Part shown: one piece after another, positions 38,600-47,517 of the stretch | Layout: every line of letters begins with the position of its first letter | Position numbering within the stretch: position 1 is the stretch's first letter | Source of the DNA: Aeromicrobium camelliae | GTDB taxonomy: Bacteria; Actinomycetota; Actinomycetes; Propionibacteriales; Nocardioidaceae | DNA length: 64,000 bases | Assembly: GCF_003850045.1 (NCBI RefSeq) | Contig: NZ_RQJX01000011.1 | Coordinates: forward strand, 38,070 to 102,069 | Direction: 5' to 3' | Translations under genes and position numbers: made by a program | The notes under the pieces: model-generated | Database searches by the model: none | Told to the model about the DNA's origin: nothing | Seen by the model: the letters and a program-made list of their open reading frames with translations, nothing else

Positions 38600-38924
38600 G
38601 GAAGACCTGCCGACGGATGGCGGCGGCGTTGGAGAAGATCCGGATCCCGAGGACCACGATGACGCCGGTCGACAGCTGCGAGCCGACGCCGAGCTGATCG
38701 CCGAGGTACACCATCGCGGCAGCGATCAAGACGTTGGAGACGAACGAGATCACGAACACCCGGTCGTCGAAACGCTTCTCCCCCAGCGCGCGGACCGCGC
38801 CCACGACGGCGTCGAGCGCCGCGATGATGGCAATCGGGACGTACGGTTCCAGGGGCGCGGGAACCGTGGGCTGAAGGATGAAGCCGGCGACGATGCCGAC
38901 GACCAAGCCGATGATCGGGATCAC
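38592..38924 (-). CDS. sbp: Small basic family protein (DUF1290, Rv1824-like)
   Basis: A 110-residue integral membrane protein with three helices; IIAALDAVVGAVRA and the KRFDDRVFVISFVSNVL loop are family-typical. GTG start overlaps the upstream DUF881 stop (GTGA). Always flanked by DUF881 proteins in actinobacteria, as here. Confidence 0.85.
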   Translation of the reverse strand: MIPIIGLVVGIVAGFILQPTVPAPLEPYVPIAIIAALDAVVGAVRALGEKRFDDRVFVISFVSNVLIAAAMVYLGDQLGVGSQLSTGVIVVLGIRIFSNAAAIRRQVFHA

Positions 38925-39706
38925 GGCGCCTCCTCCGTCGAAGTGGCGTGGGTCAGACTCAGACGCGCACGGGGCACGGCAGGGACGGTGAGCTCGTCGT
39001 CCGCGACGATATCCCAGCTCACCCCGCTGGCGTCGGAACGATGCTGCCAGTGACGACCGGACGGGTTGGCCGTCCAGTTCTCCTCGAGCTCCGGCGGCCC
39101 GATGGCCGTGATCTCGTAGGGCTCGTTGAGCGTCCGGTAGTTCACGGTGACCGCCTCGCCGGCCCAGCGGATGGCTGTCATGCTGCCGATCCGCTGCCCG
39201 TTGATCGCCACCGCTTCGGCCCCGGCGTACCACAGCCCGTTGACCAGCAGCTGCAGATCGAGGTCCGAGATCTCCGCCGCCGCACCACGATCACCTGATC
39301 GCGCCGTGATGACGATTCCCGGCCCGGCCGCCGGCTCGTCGGCGGCGACGACCGCGGCGCCGGCGTCGTCCACGACGGCGCCCGCGGCCGCCTCACGTAG
39401 CTCTTCGACCTCGGTGGTGAGCTCCTGGACGCGGTCGCGCTGGCTCTCGACCAGCTCCTCGCGCGCTTCGATGTCGTCGATGAGGGCGGCACGCTCGAGA
39501 TCACCCGCCGGAGCGTCGGTGCGGGTCTGGACGGCGGCGGTGGAGACGAGCAGACCGAAAGCCAGCAGCGTGACCCCGCTGAGAACACGGGCGGAGCGGC
39601 GCGGGGAACGCTCCCGCACCGCGTAGTAGTCGTCGTCGAGCGCGGTCTGCCACAGCTGGTCGAGCAGCGCTTCGGCGGGACGCCCGCCCGAGGGCGGTGT
39701 GGTCAT
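38921..39706 (-). CDS. DUF881 membrane-anchored protein (Rv1823-like)
   Basis: A 261-residue paralogue of the protein at 37907-38599. A cytoplasmic N-terminus (about 1-45) precedes a membrane helix (about 46-65), a coiled coil rich in Glu/Arg (75-105) and DUF881 (LQLLVNGLWYAGAEAVAING, TLNEPYEITAIGP). ATG overlaps the pgsA-like gene stop (ATGA). Confidence 0.85.
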   Translation of the reverse strand: MTTPPSGGRPAEALLDQLWQTALDDDYYAVRERSPRRSARVLSGVTLLAFGLLVSTAAVQTRTDAPAGDLERAALIDDIEAREELVESQRDRVQELTTEVEELREAAAGAVVDDAGAAVVAADEPAAGPGIVITARSGDRGAAAEISDLDLQLLVNGLWYAGAEAVAINGQRIGSMTAIRWAGEAVTVNYRTLNEPYEITAIGPPELEENWTANPSGRHWQHRSDASGVSWDIVADDELTVPAVPRARLSLTHATSTEEAP

Positions 39707-40311
39707 GTCGACCGCACCGGCGGCATCGTCGCGAGCAGATGCCGCAACTGGAAGGCGTACAGGACGCCAGCCCACCAGTAGAGACCGACGCCCCAGATCG
39801 TGAAGGCCCATCCGAAGACGTTCGCCAGGTCAGCGACGACGCCGGTGCCGTCTCCCAGCAGCAGCAGCGGGAAGGCGTACAGCAGGCCCGCCGTCGCCGC
39901 CTTGCCGAGGAAGTGGACCGGCAGCGCGCTGAAGCCCCGGGTGCGCAGGAACGGGACGAGCGAGAAGAGGAAGACGTCGCGCAGCGGCAGGATGATCGCC
40001 AGCCACCACGGGATGATGTCGCGCAGGCCGAGGCCGATGACGACGGCGAGGATGTACAGACGGTCGGCGACCGGGTCGAGGATCGCGCCGAGCTTGGAGG
40101 TCTGCCCGAGCGAGCGGGCGATCTTGCCGTCGAGATAGTCGGTCACCCCCGAGACCACGAGGACCGCGAGCGCGGCGACATCGAGCTGCGGCCCGAGCAC
40201 GAGCCACAGGAACAGCGGCACGAGCGCGATGCGCACGAGGCTCAAGATGTTCGGGACGGTCAACAACCGCTCCGTCCTCGGTTCTGGCACCCGCCCTCCT
40301 CGCTCGCTCAT
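39703..40311 (-). CDS. CDP-alcohol phosphatidyltransferase (PgsA2-like)
   Basis: A 202-residue membrane enzyme with six helices and the complete CDP-alcohol motif TDYLDGKIARSLGQTSKLGA followed by ILDPVADR (D-x2-DG-x2-AR-x8-G-x3-D-x3-D). It transfers a phosphatidyl group to an alcohol, probably glycerol-3-phosphate or phosphatidylglycerol. First gene of the Rv1822-type block, divergent from sodA. Confidence 0.88.
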   Translation of the reverse strand: MSERGGRVPEPRTERLLTVPNILSLVRIALVPLFLWLVLGPQLDVAALAVLVVSGVTDYLDGKIARSLGQTSKLGAILDPVADRLYILAVVIGLGLRDIIPWWLAIILPLRDVFLFSLVPFLRTRGFSALPVHFLGKAATAGLLYAFPLLLLGDGTGVVADLANVFGWAFTIWGVGLYWWAGVLYAFQLRHLLATMPPVRST

Positions 40312-40468
40312 CTCCGTACCAGCCTAGGCCATGACAGGCTGCGCCTGGCGCACGACGTCTCGAAGGTCGACCCGGTCTTGCGTGGGTGATCAGGACTGAC
40401 AGACTGAAGACAGACACCTCTACGTCGCAGCCGTGGGCCGAGCGGCCCACCACACTCAAGGAGGACGC

Positions 40469-41086
40469 GTGGCTGAATACACCCTGCCCGAGTTGCCGTA
40501 CGACTACGGCGCGCTCGATCCGCACATCTCGGGCAAGATCATGGAGCTGCACCACACGAAGCACCACCAGACCTACGTCAACGGTCTGAACACCGCCCTG
40601 GAGAAGCTCGAGGAGGCCCGTGCGGCCGGCTCCTTCGAGACGGTCAACCTGCTGGAGAAGAACCTCTCGTTCAACCTCGGCGGGCACATCAACCACTCGA
40701 TCTTCTGGAAGAACCTCTCGCCCGAGGGCGGCGACAAGCCGACCGGCGAGCTGGCCGCGGCCATCGACGACAACTTCGGGTCGTTCGACGCCTACCGTGC
40801 GCAGTTCGAGGCCACCGCGCTCGGCATCCAGGGCTCCGGCTGGGCCATCACCGCGTGGGACACGCTGGGCCAGCGCCTCGTCATCGTCCAGCTCTACGAT
40901 CAGCAGAACAACATCCCCGCAACGCTGATCCCGATCTCGCAGCTGGACATGTGGGAGCACGCCTTCTACCTCGACTACATGAACGTCAAGGCCGACTACG
41001 TCAAGGCGTTCTGGAACATCGCCAACTGGGCGGACGCGCAGGAGCGCTTCACGGCCGCCACCTCAGGTGGTCAGGTGCTCTTCTGA
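40469..41086 (+). CDS. sodA: Superoxide dismutase (Fe/Mn family)
   Basis: A 205-residue cytoplasmic SOD. Metal ligands are the His of [14 protein letters not shown], the His of [15 protein letters not shown], and Asp and His of [21 protein letters not shown] is typical of the family. Metal choice (Mn, Fe or cambialistic) is not decided by sequence alone. GTG start with AAGGAGG 5 nt upstream. Confidence 0.95.
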   Translation: MAEYTLPELPYDYGALDPHISGKIMELHHTKHHQTYVNGLNTALEKLEEARAAGSFETVNLLEKNLSFNLGGHINHSIFWKNLSPEGGDKPTGELAAAIDDNFGSFDAYRAQFEATALGIQGSGWAITAWDTLGQRLVIVQLYDQQNNIPATLIPISQLDMWEHAFYLDYMNVKADYVKAFWNIANWADAQERFTAATSGGQVLF

Positions 41087-41102
41087 GCCGCTGAGCAGCG
41101 AC

Positions 41103-41148
41103 GTACAACGCCTACTTCCGGTCCAAGGACTGGAGGTAGGCGTTGTAC
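41103..41148 (+). terminator. Rho-independent terminator of sodA
   Basis: Perfect 13-bp arms GTACAACGCCTAC / GTAGGCGTTGTAC around a 20-nt loop, followed by TTTTCC on the plus strand. The stem overlaps the last codons of the convergent CopD-CtaG gene, so the same sequence codes for the C-terminal YNAYLQSLDRK. Confidence 0.8.
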
Positions 41149-43049
41149 TTTTCCAGCTCCGCGTCGTGGTCCCGGTCGGCCTTCCGGTCCAGACGCTTGG
41201 CTTCGCGCGCGTCGGAGCGGAACCACTGCACGAAGATCGCGGCCATCACCAGCACGAGCGGCACCTCGCCGGTCGCCCAGGCGATCCCGCCGCCGAGGTA
41301 CTGATCGGCGAGCAGGTCGGTCGCGTACGGACGGTCGAGCACGGTGTAGAACCGCTCGGCGATGACGTAGTCCGCGCTCATGACCGCGACCGAGAAGAAC
41401 GCGTGGAACGGGATCGAGATCATCAGCAGACCGAACCGCACGAGCGGCGGCACCGTGCGCGGCGACGGATCGACGCCGATCACGACGTAGTAGAACAAGA
41501 CACCCGCCAGCAGGAAGTGCGCCTCCATGAACACGTGGCCGGAGTGGGTCCGCATCAGCACCTCGAAGAGGTTGCTGAAGTACAGCGCGTAGAGGCTGCC
41601 CATGAAGATGATCGCCGCGACGACCGGGTGGGTGAAGAACCGCGCGAGCCGCGAGTGCACGGCAGCCATGAGCAGCGCGCGCGGTGAGTTCTCCCCCGGC
41701 CGGCGGGCACCGGGCAGGGTCCGCAGCGCGAGCGTGATGGGTGCGCCCAGGACGAGGAAGATCGGCGCGATCATCGACAGCATCATGTGCGAGATCATGT
41801 GCATGCTGAACATGACGTGGGAGTACTGGCCGATGCCCCCGATCGTGGCCCAGGCGACGACCACGACGCCGACCAGCCACGAGACCGTGCGGCCGACGGG
41901 CCAGTGGTCGCCGCGCCGGTGCAGCATCACGACGCCGGTGACGTAGAGCGCGATCGCGAAGACGGTGAAGGCGAGTCCGAAGCCGTTGGCGCTCCAGCCC
42001 AGGAACACCCGCGCCACGCTCGGCGCCTCGGGCATCGGCGCGCCCAGCAGGCGTTCAGCGGGCGTCTGGAGGACGTCCTCGCCGACCGGCGTGGGCGTAC
42101 GGGCCAGCACGACGGCGAGCGCCATCGCCGAGACCATGACGAACAGTTCGGTCACGACGAGCCGGGCGAAGCCCTTGTCCTCCCTGACGATCCGGCGGCG
42201 CTGCAACACACCGAAGACTCCGAGCGCCACGAGCGCGGCGGTCTTGGCGACCACGAGCAACCCGTACGGGCTCGTGATCTGCGACCAGCTCCCCAGGCGG
42301 AGGGCGGCGTTGATGAGTCCGGAGGCGCCGACGGTGACGAACGCCCAGAGCGCGATCGGCGAGTACCGCGCGATCGCCTCGGGAAGCCGCTTGCTGCCAC
42401 GCAGCGCGACCCACGCGAGCGCGAGCAGCCCGCCCACCCAGACGACGATGCCGACGAGGTGCAGCATGAGGCTGAATACGGCGAGGGTGTGCGATCCCGC
42501 GTTGGCCGCGTGGCCGGCGAACGCCACGGGCACGACGGTGGCGAGCGCGATGCCGAGCGTCACCGCAAGCGGACGGGGGGCGAGCGTCCACCGACAGACC
42601 ACGGCCACGATGAGGGCGCCGAGCACCTGCAACGCGAACGCCCGGCCGGGCGCGAAGTCGATGATGAAGGAACCGAGGAGGTCGATGTTCAACCCCGTGA
42701 CCGGCCGCGCGAAGATGTCCGACACGTTCAGCACGAGGAGCACCAGACCCGCGGCCGCCCACCCGATCGCCGTCCAGGAGGCGACGCGGACCGCCTGGAC
42801 CGACAATCCCTGCAGCTGCGCTCCCGACGGCAGGAGGAGGACGGCGACGAGCAGGAACCCGACCGTGGCCACCGCGCCGAGATCGGTCAACAACCGGGCG
42901 ATCGGCAGCGCCCACCCCACCAAGGGTCCAGGGTCAGGGATGCCGGGAGGGGCTGCCTGCGGCGTGGTGCCGGCCAAGGTCATCGCCGCGACCACCACGG
43001 CGAGTCCGATGAGCAGTCCGGCCGCGGCCAGACGGGCCGGTGCCCTCAT
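41112..43049 (-). CDS. CopD-CtaG fusion (copper import / cytochrome oxidase assembly)
   Basis: A 645-residue polytopic protein. The N-terminal half (about 1-335) is CopD-like (MLHLVGIVVWVGGLLAL holds a conserved His); the C-terminal half (about 365-620) is CtaG-type caa3 oxidase assembly factor (MFSMHMISHMMLSMIAPIFL, GHVFMEAHFLLAG). Some 14-16 helices and a charged cytoplasmic tail. Coupled to copC by ATGA. Likely delivers copper to the oxidase. Confidence 0.9.
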   Translation of the reverse strand: MRAPARLAAAGLLIGLAVVVAAMTLAGTTPQAAPPGIPDPGPLVGWALPIARLLTDLGAVATVGFLLVAVLLLPSGAQLQGLSVQAVRVASWTAIGWAAAGLVLLVLNVSDIFARPVTGLNIDLLGSFIIDFAPGRAFALQVLGALIVAVVCRWTLAPRPLAVTLGIALATVVPVAFAGHAANAGSHTLAVFSLMLHLVGIVVWVGGLLALAWVALRGSKRLPEAIARYSPIALWAFVTVGASGLINAALRLGSWSQITSPYGLLVVAKTAALVALGVFGVLQRRRIVREDKGFARLVVTELFVMVSAMALAVVLARTPTPVGEDVLQTPAERLLGAPMPEAPSVARVFLGWSANGFGLAFTVFAIALYVTGVVMLHRRGDHWPVGRTVSWLVGVVVVAWATIGGIGQYSHVMFSMHMISHMMLSMIAPIFLVLGAPITLALRTLPGARRPGENSPRALLMAAVHSRLARFFTHPVVAAIIFMGSLYALYFSNLFEVLMRTHSGHVFMEAHFLLAGVLFYYVVIGVDPSPRTVPPLVRFGLLMISIPFHAFFSVAVMSADYVIAERFYTVLDRPYATDLLADQYLGGGIAWATGEVPLVLVMAAIFVQWFRSDAREAKRLDRKADRDHDAELEKYNAYLQSLDRK

Positions 43050-43582
43050 GCCGCATCGTTGGACGACGGCGCCCGCCGGCCGCGGACGAGCAGCAGTGCC
43101 AGGACGGCCAGCACCACCACCGCGGCGACCCAGAGCCACGGGGAGGACCAGATGCTGCCGCTCCCCTCATCCTCCGCGGACGCGATCGGTTCGTCGTTGA
43201 CGTCGGCGGACGGGATCGTGAAGTTGGTGCTGCCCTCGACGGTATGACCGTCGGCGGAGACGACGCGGTAGGACACGGTCCAGTCCCGTCCTTCCGTCGT
43301 GACGCCGGCCAGATCGACGATGACGTCGGCTCCGTCGATGGTGGGATCGCCGGCCGGCAGCGAAACGGGTCGCCCGTCGACGACGACACTGGCGAACGCC
43401 GGCTCGCGCATGTCCTCACTGAACGTGAACGTGACCTGCTCGGGCATGGCGTCGAGCTGCGCACCCTCCTCGGGGTCCACGCCGACGAGCGCCGCGTGGG
43501 CGTTCGCGCCCGGAGCAAGCATCAACACCATCGCCGATGCGAGCGCGAGGACGGACAGGAACCGGCGGCAGGCCGCGGACAT
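43046..43582 (-). CDS. copC: CopC-family periplasmic copper-binding protein
   Basis: A 178-residue exported protein. The signal peptide ends GANA, so the mature protein begins HAALVGVDPEEG: the N-terminal His is the CopC Cu(II) ligand, and SADGHTVEG provides the other Asp/His pair. A C-terminal membrane helix (about 150-168) and basic tail anchor it. Hands copper to the CopD-CtaG protein encoded next. Confidence 0.92.
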   Translation of the reverse strand: MSAACRRFLSVLALASAMVLMLAPGANAHAALVGVDPEEGAQLDAMPEQVTFTFSEDMREPAFASVVVDGRPVSLPAGDPTIDGADVIVDLAGVTTEGRDWTVSYRVVSADGHTVEGSTNFTIPSADVNDEPIASAEDEGSGSIWSSPWLWVAAVVVLAVLALLLVRGRRAPSSNDAA

Positions 43583-43669
43583 GACGACTCCCAAGGACGG
43601 TGACGGGGACGTCTCGAGAATACCTGCGAAGCCCTTGGCCTCAGCCGTCGCTCTGCTTACCGTGGGCGC

Positions 43670-44887
43670 ATGGATCAGGGAGAGCTGCAGGAGACCGCCG
43701 AGTACATCGCCCGCGACGAACGGTGGGGCGCGCACAACTACCACCCGCTGCCGGTCGTCATCGCTCGCGGCGAGGGCGCGTGGGTGACCGACGTCGACGG
43801 CCGCCGCTATCTCGACTTCCTCTCGGGGTACTCGGCGCTCAACTTCGGGCATCGGCATCCGGCCCTCGTCCGCGCCGCCCACGAGCAACTGGATCGGCTG
43901 ACGCTGACCTCGCGAGCCTTCCACAACGACCAGTTCGGGCTGTTCTGCGAGGAACTCGCGCACGTCACCGGCACCGAGATGGTCCTGACGATGAACACCG
44001 GTGCCGAGGCCGTCGAGTCGGCGATCAAGGTCGCGCGCAAGTGGGCGTACGAGGTCAAGGGCGTGCAGACCGACGCCGCGGAGATCATCGTCGCGACCAA
44101 CAACTTCCACGGCCGGACCACGACGATCGTGTCCTTCTCCGACGACCCTGTCGCTCACGACAACTACGGCCCGTTCACGCCCGGCTTCATCACGGTGCCC
44201 TACGGCGACGCCGACGCGGTCGAGGCGGCTATCGGTCCGAACACCGCGGCCGTGCTCATGGAACCGATTCAGGGCGAGGCCGGCGTGATCGTGCCGCCGG
44301 CCGGGTTCTGGCGCTCCGTACGCGATCTGTGCGACGAGCACAACGTGCTGATGATCGCCGACGAGATCCAGTCGGGGCTCGCGCGTACGGGCAAGCTGTT
44401 CGCGCTCGACCACGAGGACGTGCGCGCCGACCTCTACACACTCGGCAAGGCGCTGGGCGGTGGGATCGTCCCCGTCTCCGCGGTCGTGGGGCGGGCGGAC
44501 GTGCTCGGGGTGTTGAAACCCGGCCAGCACGGCTCGACCTTCGGCGGATACCCGGTCGCGTGCGCGGTGGGCCGTGCGGTCGTCGGCCTGCTGGAGACCG
44601 GCGAGTTTCAGGCGCGAGCGACCGAGCTCGGTGAGCATCTGCACGGTCGGTTGGCCGAGCTCGAGGGCAAGGGAGTCGCGGCCGTGCGAGGGCGCGGGCT
44701 GTGGGCGGGCGTCGACATCGATCCGCTCGCCAAGACCGGCCGGGAGGTCTCGATGTTCCTGCGTGACCGTGGGGTGCTGTGCAAGGAGACGCACGAGCGC
44801 ACACTGCGCATCGCTCCCCCGTTGGTGATCGAACGCGACGAGATCGACCAAGCCGTCGACGCCCTCGCCGACGCTCTCACCGCCTGA
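43670..44887 (+). CDS. rocD: Ornithine aminotransferase
   Basis: A 405-residue class III PLP aminotransferase. YLDFLSGYSALNFGHRHP, NTGAEAVESAIKVARKW and FHGRTTTIVSFS are close to RocD; IADEIQSGLARTGKL precedes the PLP Lys in LGKALGGG. Converts ornithine and 2-oxoglutarate to glutamate semialdehyde and glutamate. A PutP-like symporter lies 11 kb away. Divergent from copC. Confidence 0.92.
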   Translation: MDQGELQETAEYIARDERWGAHNYHPLPVVIARGEGAWVTDVDGRRYLDFLSGYSALNFGHRHPALVRAAHEQLDRLTLTSRAFHNDQFGLFCEELAHVTGTEMVLTMNTGAEAVESAIKVARKWAYEVKGVQTDAAEIIVATNNFHGRTTTIVSFSDDPVAHDNYGPFTPGFITVPYGDADAVEAAIGPNTAAVLMEPIQGEAGVIVPPAGFWRSVRDLCDEHNVLMIADEIQSGLARTGKLFALDHEDVRADLYTLGKALGGGIVPVSAVVGRADVLGVLKPGQHGSTFGGYPVACAVGRAVVGLLETGEFQARATELGEHLHGRLAELEGKGVAAVRGRGLWAGVDIDPLAKTGREVSMFLRDRGVLCKETHERTLRIAPPLVIERDEIDQAVDALADALTA

Positions 44888-44897
44888 AAACCCCATA

Positions 44898-45064
44898 GGT
44901 GGTCGAGTAGGAGGTCGCTCAGCGCAGGCCATGGAGCCATCGCAGGAGGGGCGTAGCCGCGATGCAGCGAGACCACGTCCCGTCGACTGGTCGCGCTCCG
45001 TGGCGGCTACGCCCTCATTGCCAGGGCTCCATGCTCGCTCGTCCCTGGCCGCTACTCGACCACC
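44898..45064. repeat. 167-bp imperfect palindromic element (MITE/REP-like)
   Basis: Outer inverted repeats GGTGGTCGAGTAG / CTACTCGACCACC, and inner matching pairs ATGGAGCC / GGCTCCAT and GGGCGTAGCCGC / GCGGCTACGCCC, form a long snap-back structure between rocD and the NUDIX gene. There is no ORF inside. The GGTGGTCGAGTAG ends resemble palindromic repeats I recall from nocardioform genomes. Confidence 0.75.
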
Positions 45065-45067
45065 TGG

Positions 45068-45478
45068 TTACGCGGGGTTCCAGGCCATGGGGAGGAGGAA
45101 TTCGGTGCTCAGGGGCGCGATCGGAACGGTGTCGAGGTCGGCGGGGCCGATCCAGCGCAGCTCGGCGATCTCGGCGGCGCACGTCACGGCCGGGTCGATG
45201 ACGCGCACGCGGAACGCATCGGCACGTACCCGATGGCCAGGCTCGTTGGCGGCGGCGGACTCGAACGCACCGAGATACTCGACGTCCTCCTCGGCCAGGT
45301 CGAGTTCGAGTTCCTCGGCCAGCTCACGACGGATCGTGTCGACAGCCCGCTCCCCCGGCTCGGGCTTGCCTCCGGGCTGCATGAAGGTCCGCGTCCCGTG
45401 CTTGCGCACCATGAGCGCGCGGCCCTTGGCATCGAGAATGATCGCGGCGGCGACGTGGACGACCGGCGAGGAACTCAC
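45068..45478 (-). CDS. NUDIX hydrolase
   Basis: A 136-residue pyrophosphohydrolase. The NUDIX box is complete: GGKPEPGERAVDTIRREL continuing AEELEL. HVAAAIILDAKGRALMVRK is the usual N-terminus. Substrate unknown; MutT-like sanitation is possible. Its 3' end abuts the palindromic element. Confidence 0.9.
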   Translation of the reverse strand: MSSSPVVHVAAAIILDAKGRALMVRKHGTRTFMQPGGKPEPGERAVDTIRRELAEELELDLAEEDVEYLGAFESAAANEPGHRVRADAFRVRVIDPAVTCAAEIAELRWIGPADLDTVPIAPLSTEFLLPMAWNPA

Positions 45479-45496
45479 CGGATCATCCTAGGACGA

Positions 45497-45536
45497 CGAA
45501 GGGGCGGCCCCTGCTGTCGCAGGAACCGCCCCTTCG
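45497..45536 (-). terminator. Hairpin downstream of pckG
   Basis: 11-bp arms CGAAGGGGCGG / CCGCCCCTTCG around an 18-nt loop, 12 bp beyond the pckG stop on the minus strand and before the NUDIX start. No U-tract. Confidence 0.65.
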
Positions 45537-45547
45537 GAACTGGTGGA

Positions 45548-47386
45548 TCAGGCCTCGTCCTCGAGCGCTTTGGCGACCCGGCGGTGAGCCTCCCAGATCT
45601 CCTCGGGCAGACCGTCGAACTGCTTGAGGTGCTCCTCGCGGAAGCCCATCTCCTGACGCCAACGCTCGACGTCGATCGTCAGGATGCGGTCGAGGTCCTC
45701 CTGCGGGAGATCGAGCCCGGAGAGGTCGAGCTCCTCCTCGGTCGGAAGGACGCCGACCGGCGTCTTGCGGCCGGTGACCTCGCCGTTCTTGTACTGCATG
45801 AGCCACAGCAGCGGACGCAGGTTCTCGCGGTAGCCGGGCCACAGGAAGTGACCGTCCTCGGCGTCGCGCTGGAACCAGTTGACGTGCGCGAAGACCGGCT
45901 TCTCGGTCGCCTGACCGATGATCTTCAGCCAGTGCGCGGCGTAGGCACCCTCGGCGTACGACATGAACGGACGCATCGACATGGGGTCGTACCGGAGCTG
46001 GCCCTCGACACCTTCGGCGGCGAAGGTCGCCTCGGCGCCCAGGGTGAGGCCGTCGTAGACACCCTCGGCGATGTCGTCGATCGCGCGGATCAGCGGCTCG
46101 CGGTCACGGGTACGACCGCCGAAGATGATGCCGTCGATCGGCACGCCCTTCGGGTCGTCGTAGTCGCTCGCGACGTTGGGGACGTTGGACAGCGCCGTCG
46201 TGAAGCGGCTGTTCGGGTGCGCCCACGGCTCGTTCTGGTCCTCGGGCGTGCGCTCGGCGATGAGGCTGCCCTTCCAGTCGCGCCAGCCGTCGAGGTCTGC
46301 AGGCGGGTTCTTGGTCTTGCCCTCCCACCACACCTCGTGGGTCTTCTCGTTGTAGGCGACGTTGGTGAACAGCGCCTGCGTGCCGGGCTGGATGGAGTCG
46401 AGCGCGGTGGGGTTGGTCAGCTCGTTGGTGTCCTTGGCCACGCCGAAGACGCCGTTCTCCGGGTTCATGCCGTAGAGCTTGCCGTCCTCGCCGACCCACA
46501 GCCACGCGATGTCGTCGCCGTAGAACTCGACGTAGTACCGGTCGCCGAGAGCGTCCGGCGCGAGCGTCATGGCGAGGTTGGTCTTGCCCGAGGCACTCGG
46601 GAAACCGCCGCAGATGTGGTACTTCTTGCCGGTCTGCTTGTCCGTGATGCCCAGCAGCATGAACTGCTCGGCGAGGAACTTGCCCGAGGCCCAGCCGTCG
46701 TACGAGGCCTGGCGCAGGCCGTGGGCGATCTTGCCGAGCAGCGCGTTGCCGCCGTAAGAGGAGCCGTAGTGCAAGATGGTGCGCTCGTCAGCGACCGTCA
46801 CGAAGTAGCGCTCGTCCTCTGGCGTGCCCTGGCCCAGGTTGGGCAGGTCACCGGTGACGTGCACGGCCCGCACGAAGCTGTCGGGGTCGGCGAGGTTGTC
46901 GATGAGGTCGATGCCGACGCGCGCCATGCGGATCATGTGGAGCACGACCGTGCGGTGGTCGGTCAGCTCGACACCGGCCGCGTACGCCTCGAGTGGCGAG
47001 CCGGGAGGTGCCATGAGGTAGGGCACCACGTACATCGTCTTGCCCGCGGACGCGCCCTTCATGCGCTCGAGCATGATCGGCTTCATCTCGTCGGCGGGGC
47101 GCCAGTTGTTGTAGGCGCCCTTGTCGGAGGGTTTGTTCGTCGCCACGATCGTGCGCTCCTCGGAGCGCGCGGTGTCCTTGTAGTAGGAGCGCGAGTAGTA
47201 CAGACCCTCGCCGGCGGGCTCGATCTCGCCCGCGTCGAGCGACTCCTGAATCAACCGGGCATCGTCGGCCGCGCTGACGACCTCGATCCGGTCGGGGGTC
47301 GTGATCGCGGCCCACTCCTTGACGTACTCGCGCACGTGGGGGTTCGTCAGGCCGGCCTCGTCCAGGACCTTGTCCACATCCACCAT
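45548..47386 (-). CDS. pckG: Phosphoenolpyruvate carboxykinase (GTP)
   Basis: A 612-residue GTP-dependent PEPCK, full length. It interconverts oxaloacetate and PEP. Recognisable parts: YNNWRPADEMKPIM, RTILHYGSSYGGNALLGKIA, FYGDDIAWLW and HVNWFQRDAEDG. The P-loop reads GGFPSASGKTN: Ser stands where the family signature FPSACGKTN has the reactive Cys. The codon is TCG, read directly. The enzyme may still work. Start ATG of VDVDKVLDEAG. Confidence 0.96.
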   Translation of the reverse strand: MVDVDKVLDEAGLTNPHVREYVKEWAAITTPDRIEVVSAADDARLIQESLDAGEIEPAGEGLYYSRSYYKDTARSEERTIVATNKPSDKGAYNNWRPADEMKPIMLERMKGASAGKTMYVVPYLMAPPGSPLEAYAAGVELTDHRTVVLHMIRMARVGIDLIDNLADPDSFVRAVHVTGDLPNLGQGTPEDERYFVTVADERTILHYGSSYGGNALLGKIAHGLRQASYDGWASGKFLAEQFMLLGITDKQTGKKYHICGGFPSASGKTNLAMTLAPDALGDRYYVEFYGDDIAWLWVGEDGKLYGMNPENGVFGVAKDTNELTNPTALDSIQPGTQALFTNVAYNEKTHEVWWEGKTKNPPADLDGWRDWKGSLIAERTPEDQNEPWAHPNSRFTTALSNVPNVASDYDDPKGVPIDGIIFGGRTRDREPLIRAIDDIAEGVYDGLTLGAEATFAAEGVEGQLRYDPMSMRPFMSYAEGAYAAHWLKIIGQATEKPVFAHVNWFQRDAEDGHFLWPGYRENLRPLLWLMQYKNGEVTGRKTPVGVLPTEEELDLSGLDLPQEDLDRILTIDVERWRQEMGFREEHLKQFDGLPEEIWEAHRRVAKALEDEA

Positions 47387-47517
47387 CGGTCTGTTCTGTC
47401 CTCTCGTACGAACGCGCCGCCGCAGCCCCTCCAGTACGGACTGTGATCGGCGTTCCATTGGTGGGCACACTACCTGACCATGCGGGTCCGGACGTGGCGG
47501 GCCGTGTGACCGGGGAC

